Under the pieces are notes generated by a model. The model was not told the DNA's origin and searched no databases. It was given only the letters and a program-made list of their open reading frames with translations. A program made the translations under genes and the position numbers. Positions 8,620 through 16,306 of a stretch of 34,559 nucleotides of DNA are shown here, piece by piece. Source of the DNA: Bacillota bacterium (GTDB lineage Bacteria > Bacillota > SHA-98 > UBA4971); NCBI GenBank assembly GCA_012516125.1, contig JAAYXB010000031.1:1-34559 (forward strand), given 5' to 3'. How positions within the stretch are numbered: the first letter of the stretch is position 1; each line of letters starts with the position of its first letter.

Positions 8620-8670
8620 GGACCGCCGCGTGGCACGAAGGTTCATATTGCGTGTGGGGGGTGTCGGTTT

Positions 8671-9231
8671 GTGAGGCTTGGTGTGATAAGCGACACGCAC
8701 GGCTCCCTTGCGGCGTGGGAGCAGGCCCTCGCTGTGCTTGGTGACGTGGATATCCTGCTCCACGCGGGGGATGTGCTGTACCACGGTCCGAGGAATCCTC
8801 TTCCCGAGGGCCACGATGCCAGGCACCTGGCCGAGGCGATCAACGCGTACGACGGACGACTGCTCATTGCGAAAGGGAACTGCGACGCCGACATCGACCA
8901 GCTTGTGCTGGAGGTGCCGATCCAGGCCCCGTACGCGCTCGTCGTGGTCGAGGGCAGGTACATCATGGTGCACCACGGGCACCTCACAGCGGGGGACGAC
9001 ATGGTGGATCTCATGCGCCGCTACCGACTGGACCTGGTCGTCACGGGGCACACCCATGTACCTGGAATCGAGAGGCCTTTCGGGAACGGAGGAGGAATCA
9101 TCCTCAATCCCGGCAGCCCGGCCCTCCCCAAGACGCGCGAAAAGCGCGGGACGGTCGCCATTATAGAGGGCCACATGGTGCGCATCCTTTACATCGACAA
9201 CGGCGCCGAGTTTGCATCGTGTCGATGGTAG
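8671..9231 (+). CDS. YfcE/MJ0936-type metallophosphoesterase
   Basis: 186 aa from GTG 8671 behind a G-rich site (gggggg, from 8655). The calcineurin-like motifs appear in order: GVISDTHG (D8, H10), LLHAGDVLYHG, AKGNCDAD, VHHGHL and VVTGHTHVP, ending in the family's ILNPGSPALPK. These residues bind a di-metal centre that hydrolyses phosphodiesters; E. coli YfcE prefers Mn2+ and acts on model substrates, and the true substrate is unknown. It follows the Nudix gene by 51 bp and is probably the last gene of the ileS transcript. Confidence 0.93.
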   Translation: MRLGVISDTHGSLAAWEQALAVLGDVDILLHAGDVLYHGPRNPLPEGHDARHLAEAINAYDGRLLIAKGNCDADIDQLVLEVPIQAPYALVVVEGRYIMVHHGHLTAGDDMVDLMRRYRLDLVVTGHTHVPGIERPFGNGGGIILNPGSPALPKTREKRGTVAIIEGHMVRILYIDNGAEFASCRW

Positions 9232-9508
9232 CTCCGGGTGGGATGCATTCGGGCCTCCTGATATGATTATCTGATGATTATCTGATTATCATCTCACCAC
9301 CACCCCAGGCAGTCTCGCCGCCTGACCTCCTTGTCGGGACGTGCCCGTAGAGGAGGAGATCCACTCCCGATAGCGAATTCCATCGTTATCAGGGGAGCCG
9401 GACAGAGTGACATCACGGCCGGGGGCAAGCTCCCGGCTTGGGCTGCACAAAGCGTCGGGCCTGCAAGGTGACTGGTACCATGCAGGTTGGAGACGAGGAG
9501 GCGACGTA

Positions 9509-10486
9509 ATGCTAAGGTCCGTTAGATTTCCAGCAGCGACCGTTTGTCTGCTTATGCTTCTTCTGACCCTGACATGCGGCGGGAGCCTGCTCGCAGGGGA
9601 TGCTGCTCCTCGGCCGGAGCCTCCGAGGGTCGTGCAGGTGTACCCGTCCGACGGCATGCAGCACGTTCCGGTGGACACTGCCATCCACATCGTTTTCAGC
9701 GAGCCCATGGACGAGACCGCAGCCATCCAGTCGGTCACGATCTCTCCGGCACCTCAACTTGTCTATCCGTCAAGCTGGCAATTCCTCAACAACAGGGCGA
9801 TCATGGTCATAGTTCCGGCCAAGCCTCTCCGTTACTCCACCACCTACAAGGTGGTGGTGAGCCGAAGCGCGAGAGACTCCCAGGGCACTGAGATGCAGCA
9901 AGACTACTCGTGGTCCTTCACGACAGCCAAGAGTCCCCCCGCGCCCGTCGCGGTGCCTTCGAACGGCGGTTTTGCCACAGGCGACCTTACGGGCTGGACC
10001 TGGAAACATGACGAAGCCGGGGGATCGCGAGCCGCGTCGTGGTCTGTCGTCGCCGAGGGGGAGCGCAAGCACGTACTCAGGATCTCACGGCCGCCTACGT
10101 TCGAGATGGGCTCGTGCTCGCTCGAGCAGCGGGTCGATGCGGAGTTGCCCGCGTTCGGCCTGGTGTTCCTGTCATTCGACATGCGGCTTGACGATTATAC
10201 GCTAAAGGAGTATACGACGGGCTCGACTTACCCCCTGAAGGTAATCTTGACCTACCTTGACAGAGATGGTGCCCAGCATTCGTTCGTGAGAGCCTACTAT
10301 TTCCACCTCCCTTCGGATGGCGGTGTCGACAGCTTCGCGGAGTTCGTGGAGCTCGGGAGGTGGACATCCAGGTCTTACAACCTGAGCACGCTCGTTCCGA
10401 GGCCGGCGCTTCTCAAATCCTTGAGGTTCGAATGCTCAGGATGGGCGTGGACCACCTTGCTCGACGACATAAAGCTGGTCTGGTGA
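9509..10486 (+). CDS. Exported protein with SbsA/Big_5-type Ig-like domain
   Basis: 325 aa from ATG 9509, with gaggagg 7 bp upstream (the frame stays open to 9407 but without a ribosome site). Signal peptide about residues 1-31, hydrophobic LLMLLLTLTCGGSLLAG; the Cys is not in a good lipobox. Residues about 36-135 form a bacterial Ig-like (Big_5) domain: PRVVQVYPSDGMQHVPVDT, IVFSEPMDE, and the final YSWSFTTA are characteristic. The C-terminal 190 residues start NGGFATGDLTGWTWKHD, the usual opening of a carbohydrate-binding-like beta-jelly-roll, and end in LLDDIKLVW, the typical last strand of that fold. A surface or periplasm-like location and a carbohydrate or wall-binding role are inferred. 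The 277 bp before it hold three copies of tgattatc (9264-9290) and GC-rich hairpins, but no gene. Confidence 0.85.
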   Translation: MLRSVRFPAATVCLLMLLLTLTCGGSLLAGDAAPRPEPPRVVQVYPSDGMQHVPVDTAIHIVFSEPMDETAAIQSVTISPAPQLVYPSSWQFLNNRAIMVIVPAKPLRYSTTYKVVVSRSARDSQGTEMQQDYSWSFTTAKSPPAPVAVPSNGGFATGDLTGWTWKHDEAGGSRAASWSVVAEGERKHVLRISRPPTFEMGSCSLEQRVDAELPAFGLVFLSFDMRLDDYTLKEYTTGSTYPLKVILTYLDRDGAQHSFVRAYYFHLPSDGGVDSFAEFVELGRWTSRSYNLSTLVPRPALLKSLRFECSGWAWTTLLDDIKLVW

Positions 10487-10531
10487 GGCGAGGATGCCCG
10501 GCAGCCAGCAGGCAAAGGGAGGGTATTTCCG

Positions 10532-11389
10532 ATGGCGAAGAAGACTGTTCTCGACTTCCTGGACATGAAGCGAAAAGGGGAAAAGATCACGTTTCTCACG
10601 GCGTACGACTATCCCATCGCGTCGTTTGCTGAGAAGGCAGGCATCGACATGCTCCTCGTCGGCGATTCGCTGGGGATGGTCGTGTACGGGCTTCCCGGCA
10701 CGATTCCTGTCACCATGGACGAGATGATCATCCACAGCCGTGCTGTGCGGAGGGGCGCGCCGAATACGTTTGTCATCGGCGATATGCCGTTCATGTCGTA
10801 CCAGTCGTCGGTGGAGAAGGCCGTTGAGAACGCCGGGCGGTTCTTGAAAGAAGCCCAGATGGATGCCATTAAGCTGGAGGGCGGGAGAAGGGTCATAAAC
10901 CAGATAAAAGCCATCGTGGACGCGGGCATTCCGGTAATGGGCCACATCGGCCTGACCCCCCAAAGCTCCGGCCAGCTCGGTGGGTTCAAGGCCCAGGGGC
11001 GCACGGCTGAGGCCGCGCGCGAACTCATCCTCGACGCCATCGCCATCCAGGAGGCGGGAGCGTTCGCCATACTCCTCGAGGCCATTCCGCCGGAGGTGGG
11101 CGAGGCGATAACGAAAACGCTCTCCATTCCGGTCCTCAGCATCGGTGCGGGGATACACTGCGACGGCCAGCTCCTCATAAACGGCGACATGCTCGGGCTT
11201 GTGGAGGCGTTTACGCCCAAGTTCGTGAAGAAATATGCGAACCTTGCTGAGATCATCACGGCTGCCATAGCCGAGTACATTCGCGACGTGAGGGAACTTA
11301 AGTTCCCCGAAGAGAAGCACACCTACAAGATGAAGGAGGGTGAGGCGGAGAAGCTGGCCGAGTTTCTGAAGTCCCTTGACAGCCGGTGA
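10532..11389 (+). CDS. panB: 3-methyl-2-oxobutanoate hydroxymethyltransferase (ketopantoate)
   Basis: 285 aa. First committed step of pantothenate synthesis: a hydroxymethyl group moves from 5,10-methylene-tetrahydrofolate to 2-oxoisovalerate, giving ketopantoate. The (beta/alpha)8 family motifs are complete: TAYDYPIASFAEKAGID, LLVGDSLGMVVYG with metal ligand D45, FVIGDMPFMSY with D84, KLEGG with E116, GHIGLTPQS, and AILLEAIP with the catalytic Glu (E183). The end matches the family's usual place after YIRDVRELKFPEEKHTYKM. Ribosome site aaagggaggg precedes the ATG. panC and panD are not in the window. The next gene starts 66 bp downstream. Confidence 0.97.
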   Translation: MAKKTVLDFLDMKRKGEKITFLTAYDYPIASFAEKAGIDMLLVGDSLGMVVYGLPGTIPVTMDEMIIHSRAVRRGAPNTFVIGDMPFMSYQSSVEKAVENAGRFLKEAQMDAIKLEGGRRVINQIKAIVDAGIPVMGHIGLTPQSSGQLGGFKAQGRTAEAARELILDAIAIQEAGAFAILLEAIPPEVGEAITKTLSIPVLSIGAGIHCDGQLLINGDMLGLVEAFTPKFVKKYANLAEIITAAIAEYIRDVRELKFPEEKHTYKMKEGEAEKLAEFLKSLDSR

Positions 11390-11455
11390 CAGCCGGCGAG
11401 ACGTTGCGCAGGTGAGAGCGCCGGTGGAACGTAAGCTGCACGGAGGTGTTGCCAC

Positions 11456-12394
11456 TTGGACATGACGAGCGTGCGCGAAGCTCTTGAGCGGGCGGGCGTG
11501 CCCGGCCGGGACCTTGCGGAGTTGCCGAGTTCGACGAAGAGGTTCCCCGATGGGGCGCACTGGCGGGTCGAAGTGTCGGGCATAGAGACAACTGCGGTCC
11601 TCAGGGCCTGTATCGATGAAGCCAAGAAACAAAGGGTTCCGTTCCATCGCGCGATATCGGTGGTCCGGGGCGCGACGTGGGCCACCCGCGACGAGCTTGC
11701 GGAATTTGCGAGGGTTGCCCACGATGAGAGGATTGAGGTCATCCTCACTCCCGGGCCGAGGCCTACATGGTACTCTGGGCGGCAGATCGCCACGCCCGAA
11801 GGCGCCATCTGTGGTATGCGGCTTCGCGGCTGCGACATGGTTGCTCACTATGTGTATGATGTCATGCGCGCCGTGGAGATCGGGTTCCGGGGGTTCTTGG
11901 TCTGGGACGAAGGCGTTCTCATGGTGCTGAACGAAATGAAGAAGAATGGCGACCTGCCGAATGATGTCACGTTCAAGGTGTCCATCTTCGCCGGGCACGC
12001 CAACGCTGCCGGGGCGAAGCTGTTGCAGAGCCTCGGCGCGGGCACGTTCAACCCCATCGCCGATAGCTCCCTTGCCGCCCTTGCGACGATGCGGAAGGTT
12101 GTCGACATCCCCATGGATGTCCACGTCCAGATATTCGACACCTGGGGCGGCATGAACAGGTTCTACGAGACGCCGGAGATAGCTAGAGTAGCCGCGCCAT
12201 GCTACTTCAAGATGGAGAGCGGCACGAGTGTAGGCATGTACGCCCCGTGGGGTGCGTCGGAGGCCGCCCTGTCAGATCTCGCCAGGCTCAAGATCAAGTC
12301 CATCAGGACGATAACCGAGATAATCAAGGACACATACCCTGATATCAAGGTCTCCGACCACGGAGTTCCCGGACTTGCCATCCCTCAGCCCTGA
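11456..12394 (+). CDS. Conserved cytoplasmic protein, probably TIM-barrel-like, function unknown
   Basis: 312 aa. The TTG at 11456 is taken as start because ggaggtg lies 7 bp upstream; ATG 11462 is the alternative. No signal peptide. The sequence alternates beta strands and helices (IEVILTPGPRPTWYSG, FRGFLVWDEGVLMVLNEMK, TFKVSIFAGHANAAGAKLL, IPMDVHVQIFDTWGGMNRFY), which looks like a (beta/alpha)8 barrel with conserved His, Asp and Trp at strand ends. Gly-rich loops such as GAGTFNPIADSSLAAL resemble phosphate or carboxylate binding loops. It has some feel of U32-peptidase-like or aldolase-like barrels, but no diagnostic motif is recognised. Close linkage to panB (66 bp) hints at a metabolic enzyme acting on a small acid; this is only context. 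Confidence 0.8.
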   Translation: MDMTSVREALERAGVPGRDLAELPSSTKRFPDGAHWRVEVSGIETTAVLRACIDEAKKQRVPFHRAISVVRGATWATRDELAEFARVAHDERIEVILTPGPRPTWYSGRQIATPEGAICGMRLRGCDMVAHYVYDVMRAVEIGFRGFLVWDEGVLMVLNEMKKNGDLPNDVTFKVSIFAGHANAAGAKLLQSLGAGTFNPIADSSLAALATMRKVVDIPMDVHVQIFDTWGGMNRFYETPEIARVAAPCYFKMESGTSVGMYAPWGASEAALSDLARLKIKSIRTITEIIKDTYPDIKVSDHGVPGLAIPQP

Positions 12395-12418
12395 GCGGGA
12401 TCAATCGATGCGATACGG

Positions 12419-12441
12419 AGCGCACGGGAGGCCCGTGCGCT
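12419..12441 (+). terminator. Strong hairpin, probable terminator after the panB unit
   Basis: A 10-bp perfect stem (agcgcacggg 12419-12428, cccgtgcgct 12432-12441) with a 3-nt loop, followed by tctcgcgtct. The T tract is poor, but the position between the panB unit and the next promoter supports a terminator. Confidence 0.6.
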
Positions 12442-12492
12442 TCTCGCGTCTATGGCGCGTGTTGAGCGACACCCAGCCCGCGCGCAAGGTGC

Positions 12493-12521
12493 TTGCAATA
12501 TACCCTATGGGGTATTATGAT
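12493..12521 (+). promoter_or_regulatory. Promoter of the thioredoxin gene with CsoR-family-like operator in the spacer
   Basis: TTGCAA (12493-12498), 17-bp spacer, TATGAT (12516-12521). The spacer contains ATACCCTATGGGGTAT (12500-12515), an inverted repeat with perfect 6-bp arms ATACCC/GGGTAT and a 4-nt centre. This matches the G/C-tract operators flanked by TA of the CsoR/RcnR/FrmR/CstR family, for example the B. subtilis copZA site. A bound tetramer would block RNA polymerase. Confidence 0.65.
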
Positions 12522-12561
12522 AGAGACGAAGCCTCACCAAAACCTCAAGGGAGGGGGCAAC

Positions 12562-13092
12562 GTGCGCACGAAACGGATTCTGCTTCTCATCGCCCTTCTT
12601 CTCATCGCCGGCGCCGTGGGGTATGCGGTGACGAACCGGCTTGCACACATGGGAACGGGGCCTGCGCCGTCGGTGGAGGAAGGGGGCCGTGCCCGGAGCT
12701 TCATACTGAGGACGCCTGGCGGTGACGAAGTCTCGCTCGAGGGATACCGTGGAAAGGCCGTGGTCGTCGTAAACTTCTGGGCTACCTGGTGTCCCCCGTG
12801 CAGGGCGGAGATCCCGGACTTCATCGATTTCTACAACGGGTATAAGGACAGAGGCGTGGTGGTCCTGGCGGTGAACCTTCGCGAACCAGAAGGTCATGTG
12901 CGCGACTTCGCTCAGAAGGCGGGCATGAACTTTCCGGTGCTCCTCGATCTCTCCGGCGACGTGGCCAATATCTATAAGGTCCAGGCTATACCGACCACAG
13001 TCGTGGTAGATAAGTCGGGCATAATAAGGTCACGGATCGTCGGGATGACGAGCCGCGAAGAGTTGGAAAGGATTGTGAAGCCGCTGCTATAG
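12562..13092 (+). CDS. Membrane-anchored TlpA/ResA-type thioredoxin
   Basis: 176 aa from GTG 12562, with aagggaggggg upstream. The N-terminal segment (about residues 5-22, ILLLIALLLIAGAVGYAV) is a signal anchor, so the thioredoxin domain faces outward. Active site WCPPC (C77, C80) within VNFWATWCPPCRAEIPDF, and cis-Pro motif IPTTVVVD. The family reduces disulfides outside the membrane, as in cytochrome c maturation (ResA) or sporulation (StoA). No ccd or cytochrome genes are in the window, so the partner is unknown. The promoter carries a CsoR-family-like operator, suggesting induction by copper, another metal, or reactive sulfur. The gene is monocistronic: the 295 bp downstream hold only GC-rich inverted repeats before convergent rpmB. 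Confidence 0.93.
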   Translation: MRTKRILLLIALLLIAGAVGYAVTNRLAHMGTGPAPSVEEGGRARSFILRTPGGDEVSLEGYRGKAVVVVNFWATWCPPCRAEIPDFIDFYNGYKDRGVVVLAVNLREPEGHVRDFAQKAGMNFPVLLDLSGDVANIYKVQAIPTTVVVDKSGIIRSRIVGMTSREELERIVKPLL

Positions 13093-13387
13093 GCGCTATA
13101 CGCCTGAAGGCCCCGGACGGGCGAGTCGTTCCGTGCGGGCCCGTATCAAGAGAGGTCACGTGACGTGGCGTGCGACAGGCTCCATGAGACTTGGCATAAG
13201 CACGGCTTTGACGGACGGCCAGCTTGGACGCACGCAATATGAGCAACGGAGCGCATAACAGAAGAACCCGACGGGCCGCCCGGCACGGAAAGAAGGCCAT
13301 CGAGCGGTTTCGGGTCCCGGGAGAAAAGTTACTTCGGGCGTTGCGACGGCGTTACGACTTTGGAGCCAGATACGCCGGTGAGCTCGG

Positions 13388-13579
13388 TTAGTGGGCCCGC
13401 TCCACCCTTCCTGAACGAAGACATCTGGTGCACACGTAGATGCGCTTCGGAGCACCGTTCACGAGAGCTCTCACGCGACGGATATTCGGCAGCCACTTGC
13501 GGGGAGTCTTGATGTCCGAGTGGCTGACCTGTCTGCCAACATGCGGGCTCTTGCCGCAGATCTCGCACCGATACGACAC
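13388..13579 (-). CDS. rpmB: 50S ribosomal protein L28, zinc-binding form
   Basis: 63 aa on the minus strand. The GTG at 13579 is preceded by aaggaggt with a 7-nt gap; the frame extends upstream but without a site. Sequence MSYRCEICGKSPHVGRQVSH, then the basic stretch KTPRKWLPNIRRV, then YVCTRCLRSG. Two CxxC pairs (C5, C8 and C50, C53) mark the zinc-containing L28 form. It sits in the 50S subunit near the E site. It is the only gene of this strand between 1 and 18980 and is monocistronic. Confidence 0.95.
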   Translation of the reverse strand: MSYRCEICGKSPHVGRQVSHSDIKTPRKWLPNIRRVRALVNGAPKRIYVCTRCLRSGRVERAH

Positions 13580-13616
13580 GACCAGCACCTCCTTGTCTTG
13601 CAAAGACCCGACGTGT

Positions 13617-13645
13617 ATTGTATCATAGCGACGCAGGCCGCGCAA
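13617..13645 (-). promoter_or_regulatory. Sigma-A-type promoter of rpmB
   Basis: On the minus strand: TTGCGC (13645-13640), 17-bp spacer, TACAAT (13622-13617), about 37 bp upstream of the GTG. The remaining 260 bp up to the Asp23-family gene show no further gene. Confidence 0.65.
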
Positions 13646-13905
13646 GCGGCGCAAGGAAGCCTCATCGTCCCGGGGCCGCCGGCGTCAGGGCGCAGACCTT
13701 CGGGAGCGGCTACCCTCTCCGCGGGTGCTGGCGCCCGTGAGCGGCACCGCATAGGGGCACATAAAGGGCGGGAAGCCTTCTAAGCACGGCGTCGACGTGC
13801 ATACGATAGGAAAAAGGAATTTTATCTGGTGCGGAGAATGTAGAAACGGCTGGTTTTCACCTGGGCTTCGCTGCGTGGCGGCACGGGCAGGGGGTATGGC
13901 GGTTC

Positions 13906-14283
13906 ATGGGCAAGGATGTCAGCACCGAACTTGGCCAGATCACCATCTCAGACGAGGTGATTGCGCTTATCGCCGGCGTGGCGGCGACCGAATGTTACGG
14001 CCTCGTCGGAATGGCCTCACGGAACATCCAGGATGGGATAGCGGAGCTCCTGGGGATGGAGAACCTGAGCCGTGGGGTCGAGGTGAAGCTGGCCGGCGAC
14101 GAGGTTGTGATAGACCTGTACATTATCGTCGAGTACGGCACGAAGATCACCGAGGTCGCCCACAATGTCATGGACAAGGTACGCTACGTGGTGGAGAGCA
14201 TGACCGGCCTCAAGGTAGCGAGGGTAAACATCACAGTTCAGGGTGTGAGGGTGACGCATGTCCGACAGGATAAGCGCACGTGA
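13906..14283 (+). CDS. Asp23/Gls24 family envelope stress protein (YloU-like)
   Basis: 125 aa, cytoplasmic or membrane-associated. It begins LGQITISDEVIALIAGVAATECYGLVGMAS and continues with VVIDLYIIVEYGTKITEVAHNVMDKVRYVVESMTG, the standard DUF322/Asp23 pattern. In B. subtilis yloU lies next to yloV (the FakA homologue), and the same pair is found here, overlapping the next frame. The family is linked to envelope stress and lipid homeostasis, without a known biochemical activity. The ATG at 13906 follows a Gly/Asp-rich ribosome site (caggggg, 12 bp away). Confidence 0.93.
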   Translation: MGKDVSTELGQITISDEVIALIAGVAATECYGLVGMASRNIQDGIAELLGMENLSRGVEVKLAGDEVVIDLYIIVEYGTKITEVAHNVMDKVRYVVESMTGLKVARVNITVQGVRVTHVRQDKRT

Positions 14284-14305
14284 CCGGCAACAGGAGGTTG
14301 GCGCG

Positions 14306-16036
14306 TTGAGTCGTGATTCGCTCGATGCCGGGGATCTTGCGCGCGCGATCGCAGCCGGCACCGAATGGCTTGGGGCAAACAAGGAATTCGTGAACTCTCT
14401 GAACGTATTCCCCGTCCCCGACGGCGATACCGGTACCAATATGCATCTCACGCTTCTTTCCGCCGTGCGCGAGGTTGAGAAAGTCGGTGGCGGGACGTTG
14501 TCGGAGGTGGCGGATGCCGCCGCCATGGGCTCGCTGATGGGGGCGCGGGGCAACTCCGGAGTGATATTTTCCCAGCTTTTCCGCGGTTTTGCGAAAGGGG
14601 TCGAGGGTAAAACACATCTTCGCGCCCAGGACCTGGCGCAGGCGCTTCAGAGCGCTGCTGCCATGGCGTACAAGGCGGTCATGAAGCCGGTCGAGGGGAC
14701 AATGCTGACCGTAGCGCGGGAGGCGGCTCGCTCGGCCACCCAGGGCGCCAGGGCAGGTCTTGACCTGCTCGCTCTCGCAGATAAGGTGCTCGAGGACGCG
14801 CGAAAGGCCCTCGAACGAACACCGGAGATGCTCCCGACATTGAAGGAAGCAGGCGTGGTTGACGCCGGGGGGCAGGGGCTGGTGTTCTTCTGGGAAGGTG
14901 CGGTAAAGGCCCTGCGCGGCGAGGTGACGGTCGGCCGCCAGGAGCCGCTGCTTCAGGTCGCACGAGGAACGGGGTCCGGGCAGGCTGCGCGGCAGCCCGA
15001 GGCGACGGTGAAGGAAAGCCTCAGGTTCCGCTACTGCACCGAGTTTCTCCTCAAGGGAAGATCCCTTCCGCTGGACCGCATCCGGCAGGACCTCGCGGAT
15101 GCTGGGGATTGCTTGCTTGTTGTCGGCACGAGCGACGTTGCCAAGGTCCACGTGCACACCAACCACCCCGGGCGTGTTCTGGAGTACTGCCTTCGGCTTG
15201 GAGACCTCCACGAGGTCCAGATAAACAACATGGCCGACCAGCATGAGGAATTCGAGGCACTAAACCCCGCGGGGCGGGCGACGGCCGGACAGCGCAACAG
15301 CACTTCGCCCGAGAACCGGGAGAACCGGGCTAGCGCACCCGTGTCGCTAGAGGCAAGGCCCCGACCCGAGGCGGCGGAGAAGCCTGTGGGTATTGTTGCC
15401 GTGGCGGTCGGCGAAGGGCTGGCGACGATCCTTCGAAGCCTCGGCGCCGACGTTGTGGTGGAGGGCGGGCAGACGATGAACCCGTCCATTGAGGAGCTTG
15501 CCAACGCCGCCCGCCAGGTGAGCGCGAAAAACGTCATCATCCTTCCCAATAACAGCAACGTGATCCTCACCGCCGATAGAGTCAGGGAGTTTGTGGACAA
15601 GACCATCTCCGTAGTCCCCACGAAGACCATACCCCAGGGAGTTGCGGCGCTGGTCGCCTTCAACGCCGCATCCGACGTTGCAGCGAATGAGCGTGCGATG
15701 AACGAGGCGCTGGGCCGTGTGAGCACGGGCGAGGTCACCTATGCCGTGCGAAGCTCCAGCGTAAACGGGTTCACCATTGACCAGAACGATATCATCGGGA
15801 TCAAGGACGGGGAGATCTGCGCGGCCGGAAAGGATCGCGACGAGGTTGCCATGAGCCTGGCAAGCCAGATGGTGACCGAGGAGAGTTCGCTTCTGACCAT
15901 ATACTACGGGCAGGACGTACGCTCTCCCGAGGCCCAGGCGCTCGCAGAGCGGCTGTCCGACATTTACCCCCATTGCGAGGTGGAGGTCCACTACGGCGGG
16001 CAGCCGCTTTACTATTATATCATGTCAGTAGAATAG
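14306..16036 (+). CDS. fakA: FakA/YloV-type fatty acid kinase (DAK2-domain protein)
   Basis: 576 aa from TTG 14306, with aggagg 8 bp upstream; this start puts the core motif at the usual distance. An ATG at 14258 (592 aa) would overlap the Asp23 gene by 26 bp. The N-terminal DhaL/DAK2 domain (1 to about 200) has NVFPVPDGDTGTNM with metal-binding Asp residues D39 and D41, MGARGNSGVIFSQLFRG, and DAGGQGLVFFWEG. A middle domain has HVHTNHPGRVLEY, and the C-terminal domain (about 340-576) ends in PHCEVEVHYGGQPLYYYIMSVE. FakA phosphorylates fatty acids held by a DegV-family FakB protein, giving acyl-phosphates for PlsX/PlsY. A low-complexity linker (about 310-345) separates the domains. Confidence 0.93.
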   Translation: MSRDSLDAGDLARAIAAGTEWLGANKEFVNSLNVFPVPDGDTGTNMHLTLLSAVREVEKVGGGTLSEVADAAAMGSLMGARGNSGVIFSQLFRGFAKGVEGKTHLRAQDLAQALQSAAAMAYKAVMKPVEGTMLTVAREAARSATQGARAGLDLLALADKVLEDARKALERTPEMLPTLKEAGVVDAGGQGLVFFWEGAVKALRGEVTVGRQEPLLQVARGTGSGQAARQPEATVKESLRFRYCTEFLLKGRSLPLDRIRQDLADAGDCLLVVGTSDVAKVHVHTNHPGRVLEYCLRLGDLHEVQINNMADQHEEFEALNPAGRATAGQRNSTSPENRENRASAPVSLEARPRPEAAEKPVGIVAVAVGEGLATILRSLGADVVVEGGQTMNPSIEELANAARQVSAKNVIILPNNSNVILTADRVREFVDKTISVVPTKTIPQGVAALVAFNAASDVAANERAMNEALGRVSTGEVTYAVRSSSVNGFTIDQNDIIGIKDGEICAAGKDRDEVAMSLASQMVTEESSLLTIYYGQDVRSPEAQALAERLSDIYPHCEVEVHYGGQPLYYYIMSVE

Positions 16037-16306
16037 CGCTGTGCTGGAAACTGGGCGGCTGCGCAAGATGGTGGGCCTGCGCCGCCAGCTTGGCGGCTAT
16101 GACCGGGTGTCCAGTTGCGATTCGCAGGTCTTTAGCCGCGCCACCTCAAGGCACGAGTTGGGCGCGAGCGCGGCCCGCGCCGACTGGGGACTGGTGCCAG
16201 GGCTCTCAGGGTCTCGTTGGGATCAGCGGCGATGGCGTGGGGAGTCCGGGATTTCCAGTGGCTCCTGGGTCATGCTTCATGAAGAGGAAGAGGGAGGAGA
16301 AGCCTG

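Noticed and set aside
9410-9494. Cyclic-di-GMP (GEMM-I) riboswitch before the Ig-like protein gene
   Set aside because: ggggcaagc and gcacaaagcgtcgggcc look superficially similar, but the GNRA tetraloop helix and the conserved gggacgcaaagcc core are absent and the pairing does not fit.
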